From assembly GCA_945788625.1 (NCBI GenBank), contig CALZMQ010000002.1, forward strand, positions 124,001 to 188,000: DNA of 64,000 nucleotides. Reading direction: 5' to 3'. The notes under the pieces were generated by a model. It was given only the letters and a program-made list of their open reading frames with translations, was not told the origin of the DNA and did no database searches. Origin of the DNA: an uncultured Woeseiaceae bacterium (GTDB taxonomy: Bacteria; Pseudomonadota; Gammaproteobacteria; Steroidobacterales; Woeseiaceae). A program made the translations under genes and the position numbers. Shown one piece after another: positions 1-8,521 of this stretch. The first letter of the stretch is position 1; the number at the start of each line of letters is the position of its first letter.

Positions 1-2
1 GC

Positions 3-65
3 GACGAATACGGTATCGGGCACGCGACGATCGAGGTGGACGTCGACGGCTGTTCGGATCACTGA
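3..65 (+). CDS. C-terminal end of a cation diffusion facilitator-like protein (partial)
   Basis: The first bases read in one open frame to a TGA at 63-65, giving about 20 residues ending GCSDH. The piece starts DEYGIGHATIEV, which resembles the last beta strand of the cytoplasmic domain of CDF metal exporters (typically GIxHxTIQVE). The rest lies outside the window, so the family call rests on very little. Its stop overlaps the stop of the convergent hpt gene by 7 bp. Confidence 0.35.
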   Translation, partial: DEYGIGHATIEVDVDGCSDH

Positions 66-631
66 TCGTTGGGTGTGACCGTTCCGATGTAGGGCAGCGT
101 GCGGTTCTGCTCAGCGAAGTCGAGGCCGTAACCGACGACCCATTCATTGCCGATGTCAAAGCCGAGATAGTCGACGTGGACGTCAACCTCGGCCCGGTCG
201 GCCTTGCGTACCAGCGCGCAGGTTTTCACCGACGCCGGCCGGTGTGACTGCAGCATGCCGATTAGGTACTTCAGCGTGTGGCCGGTGTCGACAATGTCCT
301 CGACGACCATCACATGTTTGTTTTCGATGTTTCCCCGAACATCCATGACGAGGCGCACTGCGCCGCTCGACCTGCTGCCGCTGCCGTAGCTGGAAACGGC
401 GATGAACTCGATGACTCGCGGGACCGAGAGTTCACGCGACAAGTCCGCCAGGAAAATGAACGATCCCTTGAGCACGCCGATCAACACGAGTTCGTCGCAG
501 TCGCGGTAGTCGTTCGATATCTGGCTGGCGAGTTCGGCGACTCGCGCCTGGATGTCCTTCTCGCTGATGAGTACCCGGGGGTTCTGCTCTTCGCTCACGT
601 CGATCTCGTGTGTCAATCCTGGCACGAGCAT
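59..631 (-). CDS. hpt: Hypoxanthine(-guanine) phosphoribosyltransferase
   Basis: This cytoplasmic purine-salvage enzyme joins hypoxanthine or guanine to PRPP to give IMP or GMP. The 190-residue protein shows the PRTase signature VEDIVDTGHT at about 110-119. It also has the LKGS loop at 54-57 that binds pyrophosphate, the flexible SYGSG loop near 81-85, RKAD at 142-145 for purine contact, and the VGYGLDF end motif at 166-172. The ATG at 631 was chosen because upstream residues do not resemble the family and this start gives the usual ~180-190 residue length. It is divergent from a deoxynucleoside kinase with 52 bp between starts, so the pair may share a salvage-related control region. Confidence 0.9.
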   Translation of the reverse strand: MLVPGLTHEIDVSEEQNPRVLISEKDIQARVAELASQISNDYRDCDELVLIGVLKGSFIFLADLSRELSVPRVIEFIAVSSYGSGSRSSGAVRLVMDVRGNIENKHVMVVEDIVDTGHTLKYLIGMLQSHRPASVKTCALVRKADRAEVDVHVDYLGFDIGNEWVVGYGLDFAEQNRTLPYIGTVTPNDQ

Positions 632-683
632 AGGTGATCTTCCGGGTGGATGCCAGACGCGAATACGGTATGGTTGGCGTGCA

Positions 684-1319
684 ATGAAACGATCAATAGC
701 AATCGCCGGAAACATGGGCACGGGCAAGTCAACGCTCGTCGATTTTCTGCACCGAACCTACAATGTATCGCCGTTCTACGAGCCCAATGACGAGAACCCT
801 TATCTGGTCGATTTCTACAAGGACATGAAGCGCTGGGCATTCCAGTCGCAGCTGTATTTTCTGAGCAACAAGTTTCGCCTGCACCAGGAACTCGATCGCC
901 AGCCCGGCGTCGTGGCGCTGGACCGCACGATATTCGAGGACGCTGAGGTATTCGCGACGGCGTTGCACCAGATGCGCAAGATCTCGAAGCGAGACTGGCA
1001 GACGTATCGAGGTTTCTATCACGCGATCCTCGATGCGATACGGCCGCCGGACCTGATGATCTACCTGCGCTGTTCAATGCGTACTTTGCGCCAGCGCATA
1101 CGCCTGCGCGGGCGCAAGATGGAGCAGGACGTTCCGTTGTCGTACCTGAGGCGCCTCGACCGGCTCTATGAAGACTGGATAGCCTCTTATGACATGAGCG
1201 AAGTGCTGGTGCTGGAGACGGACAGGCTGGACTATATTCACGACCTGGTCCACCGGCTCGACGTCATGGAGCGCATCGAAGCCGTATTGCCCGACGAGTT
1301 CGGCAGACCAGGTTGCTAG
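684..1319 (+). CDS. Deoxynucleoside kinase (dGK/dAK-type)
   Basis: The predicted 211-residue cytoplasmic kinase phosphorylates deoxynucleosides, feeding salvaged purines or pyrimidines into dNTP pools. The P-loop GNMGTGKST is at 9-17, the substrate-site DRT motif at 80-82, and an arginine-rich lid (RQRIRLRGRK) at about 134-143, all in the order of the dNK/dGK family. Length fits the 200-220 residue bacterial members. The ATG at 684 places the P-loop at the extreme N-terminus, as usual for the family; a longer reading upstream has no family match. The divergent partner is hpt, which fits a nucleoside-salvage locus. Substrate preference cannot be read from sequence alone. Confidence 0.85.
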   Translation: MKRSIAIAGNMGTGKSTLVDFLHRTYNVSPFYEPNDENPYLVDFYKDMKRWAFQSQLYFLSNKFRLHQELDRQPGVVALDRTIFEDAEVFATALHQMRKISKRDWQTYRGFYHAILDAIRPPDLMIYLRCSMRTLRQRIRLRGRKMEQDVPLSYLRRLDRLYEDWIASYDMSEVLVLETDRLDYIHDLVHRLDVMERIEAVLPDEFGRPGC

Positions 1320-1328
1320 CTTAAGCGT

Positions 1329-2057
1329 TCAGTCACTTGTAAAAAACGGGACTTCGGTCAGCGTCTGGTTGCCGGATTCCTCGATGGCGAGCACCTCGAC
1401 TTTGTATTCCACGCCGGGCTGCAAGAACTCACCGGGTATCGACATCGAAGTGACGTTACCGGGCACATCGGCGCTGAAAACCCGCAAGACGGGCTCTTCC
1501 TGCTCAACGATTACCTGGTAAGCGACGATGTCGCCATCCAGGATGCCACCGCCGAATTGTGTGGTTACGGCTTCCCAGATTACCGTGAGCCCGTTCGGCG
1601 ATACCGTGGCGTCTTCTTCCGGCACGAGAATGTTGGGTCCCGCGGGAAGATTGTGCGTGAGTTCCGCAACGCCCACCAACCAGTCGCGCTCGACAGAGCG
1701 CCCGACGAAATGGTACTCGCCTTCCGGGAAGCGCTCGAGGAATTCATCCAGCGGCAACTCATCGAAGCCGGGTTCGGCGCTCTCGAAGAACAACTCGGTA
1801 AGGCCGGTCTGGCCGACGCCCCCACGGCCCCTGACGGACAACACTCGCCGCGCCCTCGGGTCGTAGACGGCGAGCCTCTTCCAACCCTCGCCATCGACGA
1901 ACATCTGAATGCCCGAATCGCCGTCTGTTGCGTTGATTTCGATGATTATTCTGGCGTCGCTGAATTCGATGATCGACCAGCCACCGCGCGCGTCCGCGGT
2001 ACTCATGGATACTCCGAACAGCAGGATAATTGCCGCAAGCAGTTTGCAGGATCTCAT
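1329..2057 (-). CDS. Exported protein with fibronectin-III-like C-terminal domain
   Basis: This 242-residue protein begins with a signal peptide (MRSCK, a hydrophobic run, then a cleavage-like STADA end), so it should be periplasmic or secreted. From about residue 135 the sequence PNILVPEEDATV onward, with WEAV and later YKVEVLAIEESGNQT, has the strand pattern of a fibronectin type III fold. The N-terminal part is not recognised. The ATG at 2057 has a GGAGA ribosome site and removes a leader lacking export features. It is the last gene of the 8.0-1.3 kb minus-strand cluster, separated by 132 bp from the transglycosylase gene, so co-transcription is likely but unproven. Function unknown. Confidence 0.6.
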   Translation of the reverse strand: MRSCKLLAAIILLFGVSMSTADARGGWSIIEFSDARIIIEINATDGDSGIQMFVDGEGWKRLAVYDPRARRVLSVRGRGGVGQTGLTELFFESAEPGFDELPLDEFLERFPEGEYHFVGRSVERDWLVGVAELTHNLPAGPNILVPEEDATVSPNGLTVIWEAVTTQFGGGILDGDIVAYQVIVEQEEPVLRVFSADVPGNVTSMSIPGEFLQPGVEYKVEVLAIEESGNQTLTEVPFFTSD

Positions 2058-2189
2058 AGCGTTCTCCTTCACAGGGGCACGAGCCGGATGCCGCGCCGGG
2101 AATGTGGAGCCTGTTGAATTCACTTAGACGGAGATTGGCGCGGTTTTCGGTCGCGCACGGATGTGCGGAGGACCCCGCCGCAGAAGGGG

Positions 2190-2981
2190 CTAGTCGATCC
2201 TGAAGCCTGCGCGCTGCAGTTGCCGTGCGCTGCGATCGAATTCATCGCGATTTGCATACGTCAGCACGACTTCGAACTCACCTGTACCGCGACGAAACCA
2301 GTCGAGGCTCAGGCCGGAGGATTTTTCTTCGAGCCGCTCGACGAACGCCGCGGCACGATACGGCTCACCGAAGGTAAGCAGCGTGGACTGACCGATATCG
2401 GAATATAAGGTGTCCGGCACGGGCTTGCGGGTGGATCCCTTGCCGAGCACGTAATTCAGGTGCCGGTAGATGTAACCCGAATACCAGACGGCGCCCGACG
2501 GGATGCCGTATCCGTCCGTCGCGATTCGGCCCGGGCCGTAATTGTAAGCCGCTAGCGCCAGGTGCACGTTGCCGTCATAGCGTTGCAGCAGCTCCTTGAG
2601 GTAACGCGCACCGGCATCGATGTTGGTGCACGGATCGTAAAGGTCGCTGAGCCGATGGATGCCGAGGTGCCGCGCGGTATCGGGCCAGAGAATCTGCATC
2701 ACGCCGTGCGCGTTCGCCTTGGAGCGCGCGTGCGTCTCGAAGTCGCTCTCCCCGCGAGCAACCGCCAGCAGCAGCGACTCAGGAAGCCCGTATTCCAGCG
2801 CAGCGACGCGAAAGCAGGTGGCGTGGGGGAACGTGTAGGCCGGCTCCAGGGATGCCTGCTGCGTGCTGTAGTTCTGCCACGCGGCATCGAGGTCGGGACG
2901 GGCGGCATCGGCGGTCAGTGCCAGTATCGTGAGTACTATGCCGCCGATGATGATTGCCGATTTCTGGATTCGCTGCTGCAC
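2190..2981 (-). CDS. Lytic transglycosylase, SLT domain
   Basis: The 263-residue exported protein carries a soluble-lytic-transglycosylase domain that cleaves the MurNAc-GlcNAc bond of peptidoglycan to form anhydro-muropeptides. An N-terminal hydrophobic segment (8-27) directs export. The catalytic glutamate sits in ARGESDF (Glu78), followed by GVMQI at 93-97 and AAYNYGPGRI at 144-153, the canonical SLT motifs. The C-terminal ~40 residues (FEVVLTYANRDEFD onward) may form a small SPOR-like or substrate-holding segment. The start is GTG at 2981, one base past the upstream gene's stop, so the two are translationally linked. Its place in an ExbB/ExbD-like envelope operon suggests localised wall opening. 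Confidence 0.85.
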   Translation of the reverse strand: MQQRIQKSAIIIGGIVLTILALTADAARPDLDAAWQNYSTQQASLEPAYTFPHATCFRVAALEYGLPESLLLAVARGESDFETHARSKANAHGVMQILWPDTARHLGIHRLSDLYDPCTNIDAGARYLKELLQRYDGNVHLALAAYNYGPGRIATDGYGIPSGAVWYSGYIYRHLNYVLGKGSTRKPVPDTLYSDIGQSTLLTFGEPYRAAAFVERLEEKSSGLSLDWFRRGTGEFEVVLTYANRDEFDRSARQLQRAGFRID

Positions 2982-2982
2982 G

Positions 2983-3585
2983 TCAGCCGCCCGTCATCTC
3001 GAGGCCGGTCGCCGCCGATATCTGCGCCAGCTTTTCCGCGATGTCCGTGTCGTCGGAATAGGCAAAAGCGACTTCATAGATGCCGGGTTTCAGCTTGACC
3101 ACGCGGTAGTCGAGTCCTGTCGTTCTCTGTAATTGCGCGATAAATCCGTCGGCCGCGATCTCACTGCGAAATGGGCTCCAGAAGGCATACCAGTTTTGTT
3201 CGTTGGGCGCGGGGACGATGTCAGGGACGGGAGCAGCGTCCGGCTCCACGGTGCCAGCCGATGATCGTTGGGGCGCCAGCGCAGCGTCAGGGGTTTCTGC
3301 GTCGACGGCCACGGAATCCTGTTCAGCGACCTGCACTGGCTCCGGTTCGGTTTCCGGCGGGGATTCCTGCTCGCTCGCCGGCAAGGTTTCTTGATGAGGC
3401 AAGGCAACGGGTACAGTCACCGGTTCGGCGGCAGCCATGGGCAAGTTCGGCTCATTGACCAGCGCCGGCGGCGCTGGCCCGGAATCGGCCTCCTGGCGCG
3501 TAACGAGTTCAGGAACGCCCAGCGCGATGATCAGGAATGAAATCGCAACAGCCGAACCGGTCAGTATTCCAATGAGTCGTATCAT
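2983..3585 (-). CDS. Single-pass membrane protein with C-terminal SPOR-like domain
   Basis: This 200-residue protein has one N-terminal transmembrane helix (about 5-24), a long acidic Pro/Glu/Ala-rich periplasmic linker (30-115), and a compact C-terminal domain. That domain begins NWYAFWSPFRSEIAADGF and continues with VVKLKPGIYEVAFAYSD. The helix-strand pattern resembles SPOR domains, which bind denuded peptidoglycan glycans at sites of wall remodelling. The ATG at 3585 was chosen because translation further upstream is unrelated to any export signal. It is nested between an exported protein and the lytic transglycosylase (1-bp gap), which strengthens a wall-binding role. The SPOR assignment is by pattern, not strong motif. 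Confidence 0.6.
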   Translation of the reverse strand: MIRLIGILTGSAVAISFLIIALGVPELVTRQEADSGPAPPALVNEPNLPMAAAEPVTVPVALPHQETLPASEQESPPETEPEPVQVAEQDSVAVDAETPDAALAPQRSSAGTVEPDAAPVPDIVPAPNEQNWYAFWSPFRSEIAADGFIAQLQRTTGLDYRVVKLKPGIYEVAFAYSDDTDIAEKLAQISAATGLEMTGG

Positions 3586-3595
3586 CGCGGCGCCT

Positions 3596-5128
3596 CTAGA
3601 GTACGTCCTTGACCTGGATGGCGCGCCAATCGACGTTGTTCGATGAACGAGCCGTGAGCATCGCGAAATCGGACATCCACTGACGCAATTCGTCATCCTC
3701 GAACCCGGGCCGGATCGACTCCGAGCACCGCAGCGGCAACGCATCGATATGGTTGGCGATGCGTCTCGCAAGGCGGGCGTCGGTAACGACAACCGCGTAG
3801 TAAGTATCGAGTTCCGGATCGAGCAGCCAGTCGTAGGTTTCACTCCAGTTGCGCTGCAAGGTTGTCGTACGCGCGATCGGGAAGCTGAGCGATTCGCCGC
3901 GGCGTGCTATACGGGCCGTCGTCCGGTCTCGGCACTCGGCTCCCCCGAGTCGCACCAATCCGTGATTCGCCTGGTGCTCCAGGAAAAACACGATGGAATC
4001 CAGCTGTGCTTCGGCCTGCAGCAGGGAACAGGACCGCAAGCCACTCATGTAGGCAGCGTCCCGCACCTCCATGCCGCCGTTCGTGCAGTCCCTGACCGAT
4101 GTCGGCGCGTTGATTCGCAGCGGGCTTATCAGGGCGTCCTTGCCGGCGTTCGGAATCGAAATCGACATAGGTGTGGCAGCCGCGACCGCCTCGGCAGGGC
4201 GTTCGGGACGCACTTTCGGCGGATTGTCCGCCAGGATCCGGTCGGCTTCAGGGAGGACAATGTAGGCGCTCGCACTCAACGCGGCGACCTCGTCGCTTTC
4301 GCTTTGTGGCGTCACGGTAAGCCAGTACTGGTACAGCAGACCATCGATCTGGTGCGCCTTGCCACTCAACACACTGTTCGTCCTGGCGTCGTCGCTGCTG
4401 AGAACGAGTGCCTGGCGGTTGGCGAGGTTGTTGCTGATCAATTCGATCGTTCCCTGCAGACCATTGGCGGCGGGTTCGCTCAGGTCCATTGCAACTACGT
4501 ATTCGTCGGACAGGCGCTTTTTCAGCGTGCAGGACAACTGGTGCGCCAGGTGAGCCGCGAGCAAGTCAGTCTGGGCCACCGTGAAAGGGACGTCTCGCGC
4601 ACCGAGAAACGTCTCGTCAATGCGCGACTGTCGCATGGCCTGGCGTTGGCTCGTACTGAGGCGGCCTTGCCAGCGTTTGCCGAATCCCGTGACCCAGTTG
4701 CGATCCTCGAGATCGAGCGCGCGCACGTTGACCGAGTACGTGCCGTCGAGCTTCTGCATCAGTTCGATGCCAATGTAGTAGTGCACGTCGTCGCGCTCAC
4801 AGTCTTGCGGCTGTGACTCCAGTGAATTGCCACTGCGGCCCTGTTGCCAGCCAATAGCCACACCAGGCGTCGCGACCGCCGCCGTCAGGAGGCGGTCCCG
4901 CAATGACAATGCCAGTGCGTTGCTCGCCGACGCCGGTGCATTGTCATGCAGTACGACAAACATCACGGTCTCGTTCTTGAATCGCGGATGCACAACGAGT
5001 TGCTGCCGGACATAGGGTATGAGATCGCGGTCGAGCCAGCGATCCAGGTCTTTCTCGCGCGACTGTGCGACGGCAGGAATTGCCTGCGCGACTAACAGGG
5101 TCATCAGAATGAGAATGCGGCGTGTCAT
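3596..5128 (-). CDS. Exported protein of unknown function in envelope operon
   Basis: This 510-residue protein starts with a signal peptide (MTRRILILMTLLVAQAIPAVAQ), so it is periplasmic or outer-membrane associated. No known domain was recognised. The middle contains MDLSEPAANGLQGTIEL and repeated Asp/Arg-rich strands. The C-terminal third holds paired cysteines (RDCTNG, RSCS, GAECRD), possibly disulfides. The ATG at 5128 follows a strong GGGAGG site and overlaps the upstream stop by 4 bp (ATGA), so it is translationally coupled to the ExbD-like gene. A role in sensing or scaffolding with the neighbouring channel proteins is inference from position only. Confidence 0.55.
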   Translation of the reverse strand: MTRRILILMTLLVAQAIPAVAQSREKDLDRWLDRDLIPYVRQQLVVHPRFKNETVMFVVLHDNAPASASNALALSLRDRLLTAAVATPGVAIGWQQGRSGNSLESQPQDCERDDVHYYIGIELMQKLDGTYSVNVRALDLEDRNWVTGFGKRWQGRLSTSQRQAMRQSRIDETFLGARDVPFTVAQTDLLAAHLAHQLSCTLKKRLSDEYVVAMDLSEPAANGLQGTIELISNNLANRQALVLSSDDARTNSVLSGKAHQIDGLLYQYWLTVTPQSESDEVAALSASAYIVLPEADRILADNPPKVRPERPAEAVAAATPMSISIPNAGKDALISPLRINAPTSVRDCTNGGMEVRDAAYMSGLRSCSLLQAEAQLDSIVFFLEHQANHGLVRLGGAECRDRTTARIARRGESLSFPIARTTTLQRNWSETYDWLLDPELDTYYAVVVTDARLARRIANHIDALPLRCSESIRPGFEDDELRQWMSDFAMLTARSSNNVDWRAIQVKDVL

Positions 5129-5961
5129 GATGCCTCCCAACGAATGTCACCGCTTGCACCGATGATCAGTGCACCGCCGCGGTGTTCGTGCATGAGCGAA
5201 TCGAGTTGCGATTTCAATTTGACGGGTAGCGTAACTCCCCAGCTGACGACGTCAGTTGGCGTACCCGTCCGGGCCAAAGCGTCGAGCACCGGCCCGGGTA
5301 CCGTAGCGACTTCCATTTCGTGAAAGGAGTTTGGAGTAGATGCATCCCAGAAGCTGATTCGACTCTCGCTGACGGTCATGCGCTGTGCGCGGTTGCTGTC
5401 GATGGCGTAAAGGCCGACGCGGCTCGTGGCGACCAGCCGCGTCAGCGCCGAGTCGGACTCGAATCGAAGCGTAAAGCCTTCCTTTTCCGTCACGGCGGGA
5501 GGAACAGGTTCCACCACCGTCGCGACTGGCGGCACCTCGGGCGCCGAATGTGTTGGTGGTGCTTCGTCAACCGGCCGCGTAGGCGGTGCTGCGATATTTC
5601 CGGGCACGAATTTCGGCACCCACTTTGGCCGCGTAAGCGTGATTGCCGGTGCCTGGGGTTCGGCCGCCGCCGGCGCCGCCGCGACCAGAACCGGCTCTGC
5701 TTTTACGGGCTCGACAGGCACGGGCTCGACTGGCATGGGATCGACCGGCAGTGGTTCGGCGGGCTCACTAACCGTCGGTGGCGGCGGCACGTCGGCTCTT
5801 GTCGGTGTCAGTGGAATACTCTGCACAAGTGCGAATATCGCGACGAGGCACAGCGACAGGATCGCCATGAATCGCATGATGTCGGTTTGCAGGTCGGCGG
5901 CGCCTCCGGCGTCCATGTCCGCCGTGCGGTTGAGTGGGTAGGCGAGTGGCGAGCGCGTCAC
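5125..5961 (-). CDS. ExbD/TolR/MotB-like single-pass membrane protein
   Basis: The 278-residue protein has a short cytoplasmic N-terminus, one transmembrane helix (about 28-49) preceded by an aspartate in QTDIMRF (Asp27), a long Pro/Val/Glu linker, then a C-terminal periplasmic domain from about 165. This layout, with an acidic residue at the inner face of a lone helix and a proline-rich spacer, matches proton-driven ExbD/TolR/MotB partners. It lies directly after a polytopic ExbB/MotA-like protein, with a 4-bp GTGA overlap. The start is GTG at 5961. The C-terminal domain is not recognisably OmpA-like or TolR-like, so which load it drives is open. Confidence 0.55.
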   Translation of the reverse strand: MTRSPLAYPLNRTADMDAGGAADLQTDIMRFMAILSLCLVAIFALVQSIPLTPTRADVPPPPTVSEPAEPLPVDPMPVEPVPVEPVKAEPVLVAAAPAAAEPQAPAITLTRPKWVPKFVPGNIAAPPTRPVDEAPPTHSAPEVPPVATVVEPVPPAVTEKEGFTLRFESDSALTRLVATSRVGLYAIDSNRAQRMTVSESRISFWDASTPNSFHEMEVATVPGPVLDALARTGTPTDVVSWGVTLPVKLKSQLDSLMHEHRGGALIIGASGDIRWEAS

Positions 5962-6611
5962 GACGGATCCTCGATCGGGTCATCGCTCGCGACGCCGTCG
6001 CTGCGAAGATGTTGCTCGATACGGCTCAGGCTTGCGCGCATTTCGGAGGTGTCGGCGCGCGCTGCCCGGTCGTATTGCTGCTGCAGCAGCGTTCCGAGTG
6101 TAATGGTCTTGTACACGCGCATCAGGTAACCGCCGACGCCACCGAAGATGGTCGTCGACAGTGCGAGCAGAATGCCGCCGTCGATCATGCGTTCCAGCAT
6201 CGCGAAGGCGCCTTGTTGCAGTGCCGCGTCGCGATCGCCAAGTGCGAAGATCAGGGCGCTGCGCATGCCGATCGCGGTCCAGATTACGCCCGTGCCGAAA
6301 AACAGCGTGGTCCAGATATCGGTCAGATGATCGAGGTGCACGACCTGGTTGATGGGGCGGTTCTCATCGACCGCGTCGCGCAGCCGCCCGAGGGTGACGA
6401 AATAGGCCAGTAGCAGAATCGCGAACACGGGAATGGACGAACCGAGATTCGTGTATGCCCAGTGCAGCCATTCTCCGGGATTGCTGATCTCGCTGTCGGC
6501 GAAGCGTATGAAGCCCATACGGCTCAGCAGGTACAGCGCTGCCGAGCCCCCGATCAGGGTGCCGAGTCCACCCGCAGCGAGCCCTTTGAAAAACACCAGA
6601 TTGCGGCTCAT
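5958..6611 (-). CDS. MotA/TolQ/ExbB-like polytopic membrane protein
   Basis: The 217-residue inner-membrane protein has about four hydrophobic helices (roughly 11-30, 58-77, 103-122 and 140-163). Between the second and third helices there is a cytoplasmic stretch, and the end is a charged tail. The final helix region (DGGILLALSTTIFGG, then GYLMRVYK) has the glycine/threonine-rich channel-lining character of TolQ/ExbB/MotA proton channels. Length is close to TolQ/ExbB (about 220-245). The next gene encodes a lone-helix ExbD-like protein, as in known pairs. The sequence is divergent from classical ExbB, so the call rests on topology plus operon partner. Confidence 0.55.
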   Translation of the reverse strand: MSRNLVFFKGLAAGGLGTLIGGSAALYLLSRMGFIRFADSEISNPGEWLHWAYTNLGSSIPVFAILLLAYFVTLGRLRDAVDENRPINQVVHLDHLTDIWTTLFFGTGVIWTAIGMRSALIFALGDRDAALQQGAFAMLERMIDGGILLALSTTIFGGVGGYLMRVYKTITLGTLLQQQYDRAARADTSEMRASLSRIEQHLRSDGVASDDPIEDPS

Positions 6612-6632
6612 CGTTGCAGCCCTGCTGCCGGG

Positions 6633-7184
6633 CTACCTGCCCGCGGAGCAGGCTGAGCAGGTGGCTTCGAGTACCAGTTCGACTTCCTGGTACAGTCGAT
6701 CCGCGCGGTAGTAGCCGTCGCTGTCGAGACTGACCTTGAGCAGGCCGCGTTCCTTTTCCGAAAGTTCACGTTCCATGTCGAACAGCACTTTCTGCTTGTT
6801 CGGACAGGTATGGGAGCAGTTGTTGTAGTCACCCTTCAACGACATGAACTTCACGTTGAAGTAGCGATTGTAATAGTCCTCTGCCTGGCGGTTGCTGAGC
6901 AGGCCCTTGTCGCTGGACCAGACGAGAAACTGGCTGAATTCGCGTTTATTCTCGGGTTTGGGGTCGCCCTCGGCAATCGACAGCAGGTCGGAATAGTAGC
7001 GGTCGAAATGTGCATGGCAACCGTCCATGAGGGACGACTGCACCGAGGCAATTGCCGTGCCCAGGTTCTTGCTCTGCGGGCCGACGCAGGTCGGTGCGGT
7101 TGATGCGCATGAGGCGAGCACGAACGAGCTTGCGACGAGGCCCGCAATGACGAGCAGCCGTTGCCTGATTGTATTGGGGATCAC
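6633..7184 (-). CDS. Lipoprotein of unknown function
   Basis: This 183-residue protein has a lipoprotein signal: a hydrophobic leader ending in VLASC, with the cysteine as the lipidation site. The mature part is helical and cysteine-containing (APTCVG, MDGCHAHFDRY, CSHTCPNK, ATCSACSAGR), suggesting disulfides or a metal site. The GTG at 7184 is preferred because a GAGGAGA ribosome site sits 7 bases before it; the upstream extension is basic and lacks export features. It lies 21 bp from the ExbB-like gene and 25 bp after the preceding exported coiled-coil gene. No family recognised. Confidence 0.6.
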   Translation of the reverse strand: MIPNTIRQRLLVIAGLVASSFVLASCASTAPTCVGPQSKNLGTAIASVQSSLMDGCHAHFDRYYSDLLSIAEGDPKPENKREFSQFLVWSSDKGLLSNRQAEDYYNRYFNVKFMSLKGDYNNCSHTCPNKQKVLFDMERELSEKERGLLKVSLDSDGYYRADRLYQEVELVLEATCSACSAGR

Positions 7185-7209
7185 GATAATTCTCCTCACT
7201 GTACGTTTC

Positions 7210-8025
7210 TCATTTTTCGAGCGGGCTTCGGTACGCCTGTTCGACACTGCCCGGCGGAGGTCCGGCGACGAGCGCCTGGCTTTCTTCATCACCGAACAGG
7301 ATCGCCTTGACGCCCCCAACGACTTCGATCATCTCGGGCGTAATGATGCCGAACGACTGGTTAAGCTGTTCCATGAGCGTGGCGCGGGAGATTTCCTGGC
7401 GCGTTCGCTGGATCAGGAGGCTGGTCTCCTCCATATCGAGGTAGATGTCCGACGCCAGTACCGCAAGCGACTGGTCGCCTTTGGCGCCGGACGTAGCGAC
7501 CAGTTGATAGTACTGTTTGAAGCGCTCGCTGAGACGCATGCCCGAGCGGCCGCGCAAGGTCGGCGACGATTGTGTGGCGGTCTTGTTCGCATTGCCGCCG
7601 ACGAGTGTTTCCTGCAGGGTCCAGGGCGTCATCTTCTTGCCGAGTTCGTTACGCAGACCTTTTTCGAGACTCAATCGCGTGTTGTTGACGGTGTGCTCCA
7701 TGTCCGGGAGCCGTTCTTCCATGATGGTCAGCATGTCGAGGTAGGTTGCGCCGATCTGGCGTGCGAGGCGCTGGCAACCCGAGTCATCCTCGGCGCCATC
7801 GCATTTGCTTTCCTGGTAGAGCTCCTGCTGCTGGTCGAGCCGGCCGATGACTTCCTGCAAGCCGGTTTCCATGTCGCGGGCGACGTTGCCGGTCTGTCGC
7901 AGGTCCTCCACGACCGTCGTCGGAAAGAGCCGGATGGTCGGCGTGTTTGCAAGCGTCACGCTGGTCGCCAGGGTGCTTAGCGCGATCAGCAGGACTGACA
8001 AAAGCGGGCGGGCGGTTGATCTCAT
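7210..8025 (-). CDS. Exported helical protein, first gene of envelope operon
   Basis: The 271-residue product has an N-terminal signal peptide (MRSTARPLLSVLLIALSTLATSVTLA) and a mostly alpha-helical body. Heptad-like stretches appear around VARDMETGLQEVIGRLDQQQELYQ and LDMEETSLLIQRTRQEISRATL, indicating coiled coils. Function is not recognised. The ATG at 8025 is preceded by GAGGA at suitable distance. It is the promoter-proximal gene of the minus-strand run extending to 1329, divergent from feoAB. The 244-bp gap to feoA contains the Fur-overlapped feo promoter, so iron control of this operon is conceivable but not shown. Confidence 0.55.
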   Translation of the reverse strand: MRSTARPLLSVLLIALSTLATSVTLANTPTIRLFPTTVVEDLRQTGNVARDMETGLQEVIGRLDQQQELYQESKCDGAEDDSGCQRLARQIGATYLDMLTIMEERLPDMEHTVNNTRLSLEKGLRNELGKKMTPWTLQETLVGGNANKTATQSSPTLRGRSGMRLSERFKQYYQLVATSGAKGDQSLAVLASDIYLDMEETSLLIQRTRQEISRATLMEQLNQSFGIITPEMIEVVGGVKAILFGDEESQALVAGPPPGSVEQAYRSPLEK

Positions 8026-8189
8026 GTCACAATCCTCGCGGTTGGTGTCTGACACGGGCTGGGGGCCGATGTCGAAACACGCTACCGTGAGGTCAATGAA
8101 TGCAAGCTGAACGCCTGGGTTTTGGCTGCTTTCGTGACACGCGTCACATGCTTTGGCCGGCCATAGGACGATGTCCGTACAATTGCCTA

Positions 8190-8218
8190 TTGCACATAGT
8201 AATGCGAATCATTATCAT
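8190..8218 (+). promoter_or_regulatory. feo promoter overlapped by Fur box
   Basis: A -35 TTGCAC at 8190-8195 and a -10 TATCAT at 8213-8218 are spaced by 17 bases, about 50 bp before feoA. Overlapping them at 8203-8217 is TGCGAATCATTATCA, whose complement matches 13 of 15 positions of the Fur core TGATAATnATTATCA. The expected effect is repression by Fe-Fur when iron is plentiful. Confidence 0.75.
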
Positions 8219-8269
8219 TTCAATCATAGTCAAGGAAGTGTCTGAAAAAACCAATAGTTATAGGCAGTT

Positions 8270-8521
8270 ATGGCGATCAACGGCAGCACACTGGCAACAT
8301 TGAAGCGGGGCCAAAAGGGCATCATCCAGTCCGTCGACGTGGCCGACCCACAGGTGCAGCGCCTGATGGTGCTCGGTCTGGTGGAAGGTGCGGAAGTCGA
8401 ACACGCCAGTTCCGCGATCGGCGGGGACCCAATGGAGTTTCGCCTGTTCGGGTGCGGTATCTCCCTGCGCCAGGAGCACGCCCGGCACTTCAAAGTCTCA
8501 CCTGTAGCGGTTGGTGACTAA
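8270..8521 (+). CDS. feoA: Ferrous iron transport protein A
   Basis: FeoA is a small cytoplasmic SH3-like protein needed for FeoB-mediated Fe(II) uptake. The 83 residues show the family layout: LKRGQKGIIQSVD, then MVLGLVEGAEVEHA, and a C-terminal LFGCGISLRQEHA strand pair. Length is typical (75-85). It sits behind a Fur-overlapped promoter and immediately before feoB, whose start lies inside the end of this gene. No feoC-like gene follows. Confidence 0.92.
   Translation: MAINGSTLATLKRGQKGIIQSVDVADPQVQRLMVLGLVEGAEVEHASSAIGGDPMEFRLFGCGISLRQEHARHFKVSPVAVGD

Noticed and set aside
3749..4816. Plus-strand open frame (355 codons) opposite the exported protein at 3596-5128
   Set aside because: No export signal or domain, whereas the minus frame has a clean signal peptide, ribosome site and operon overlap.
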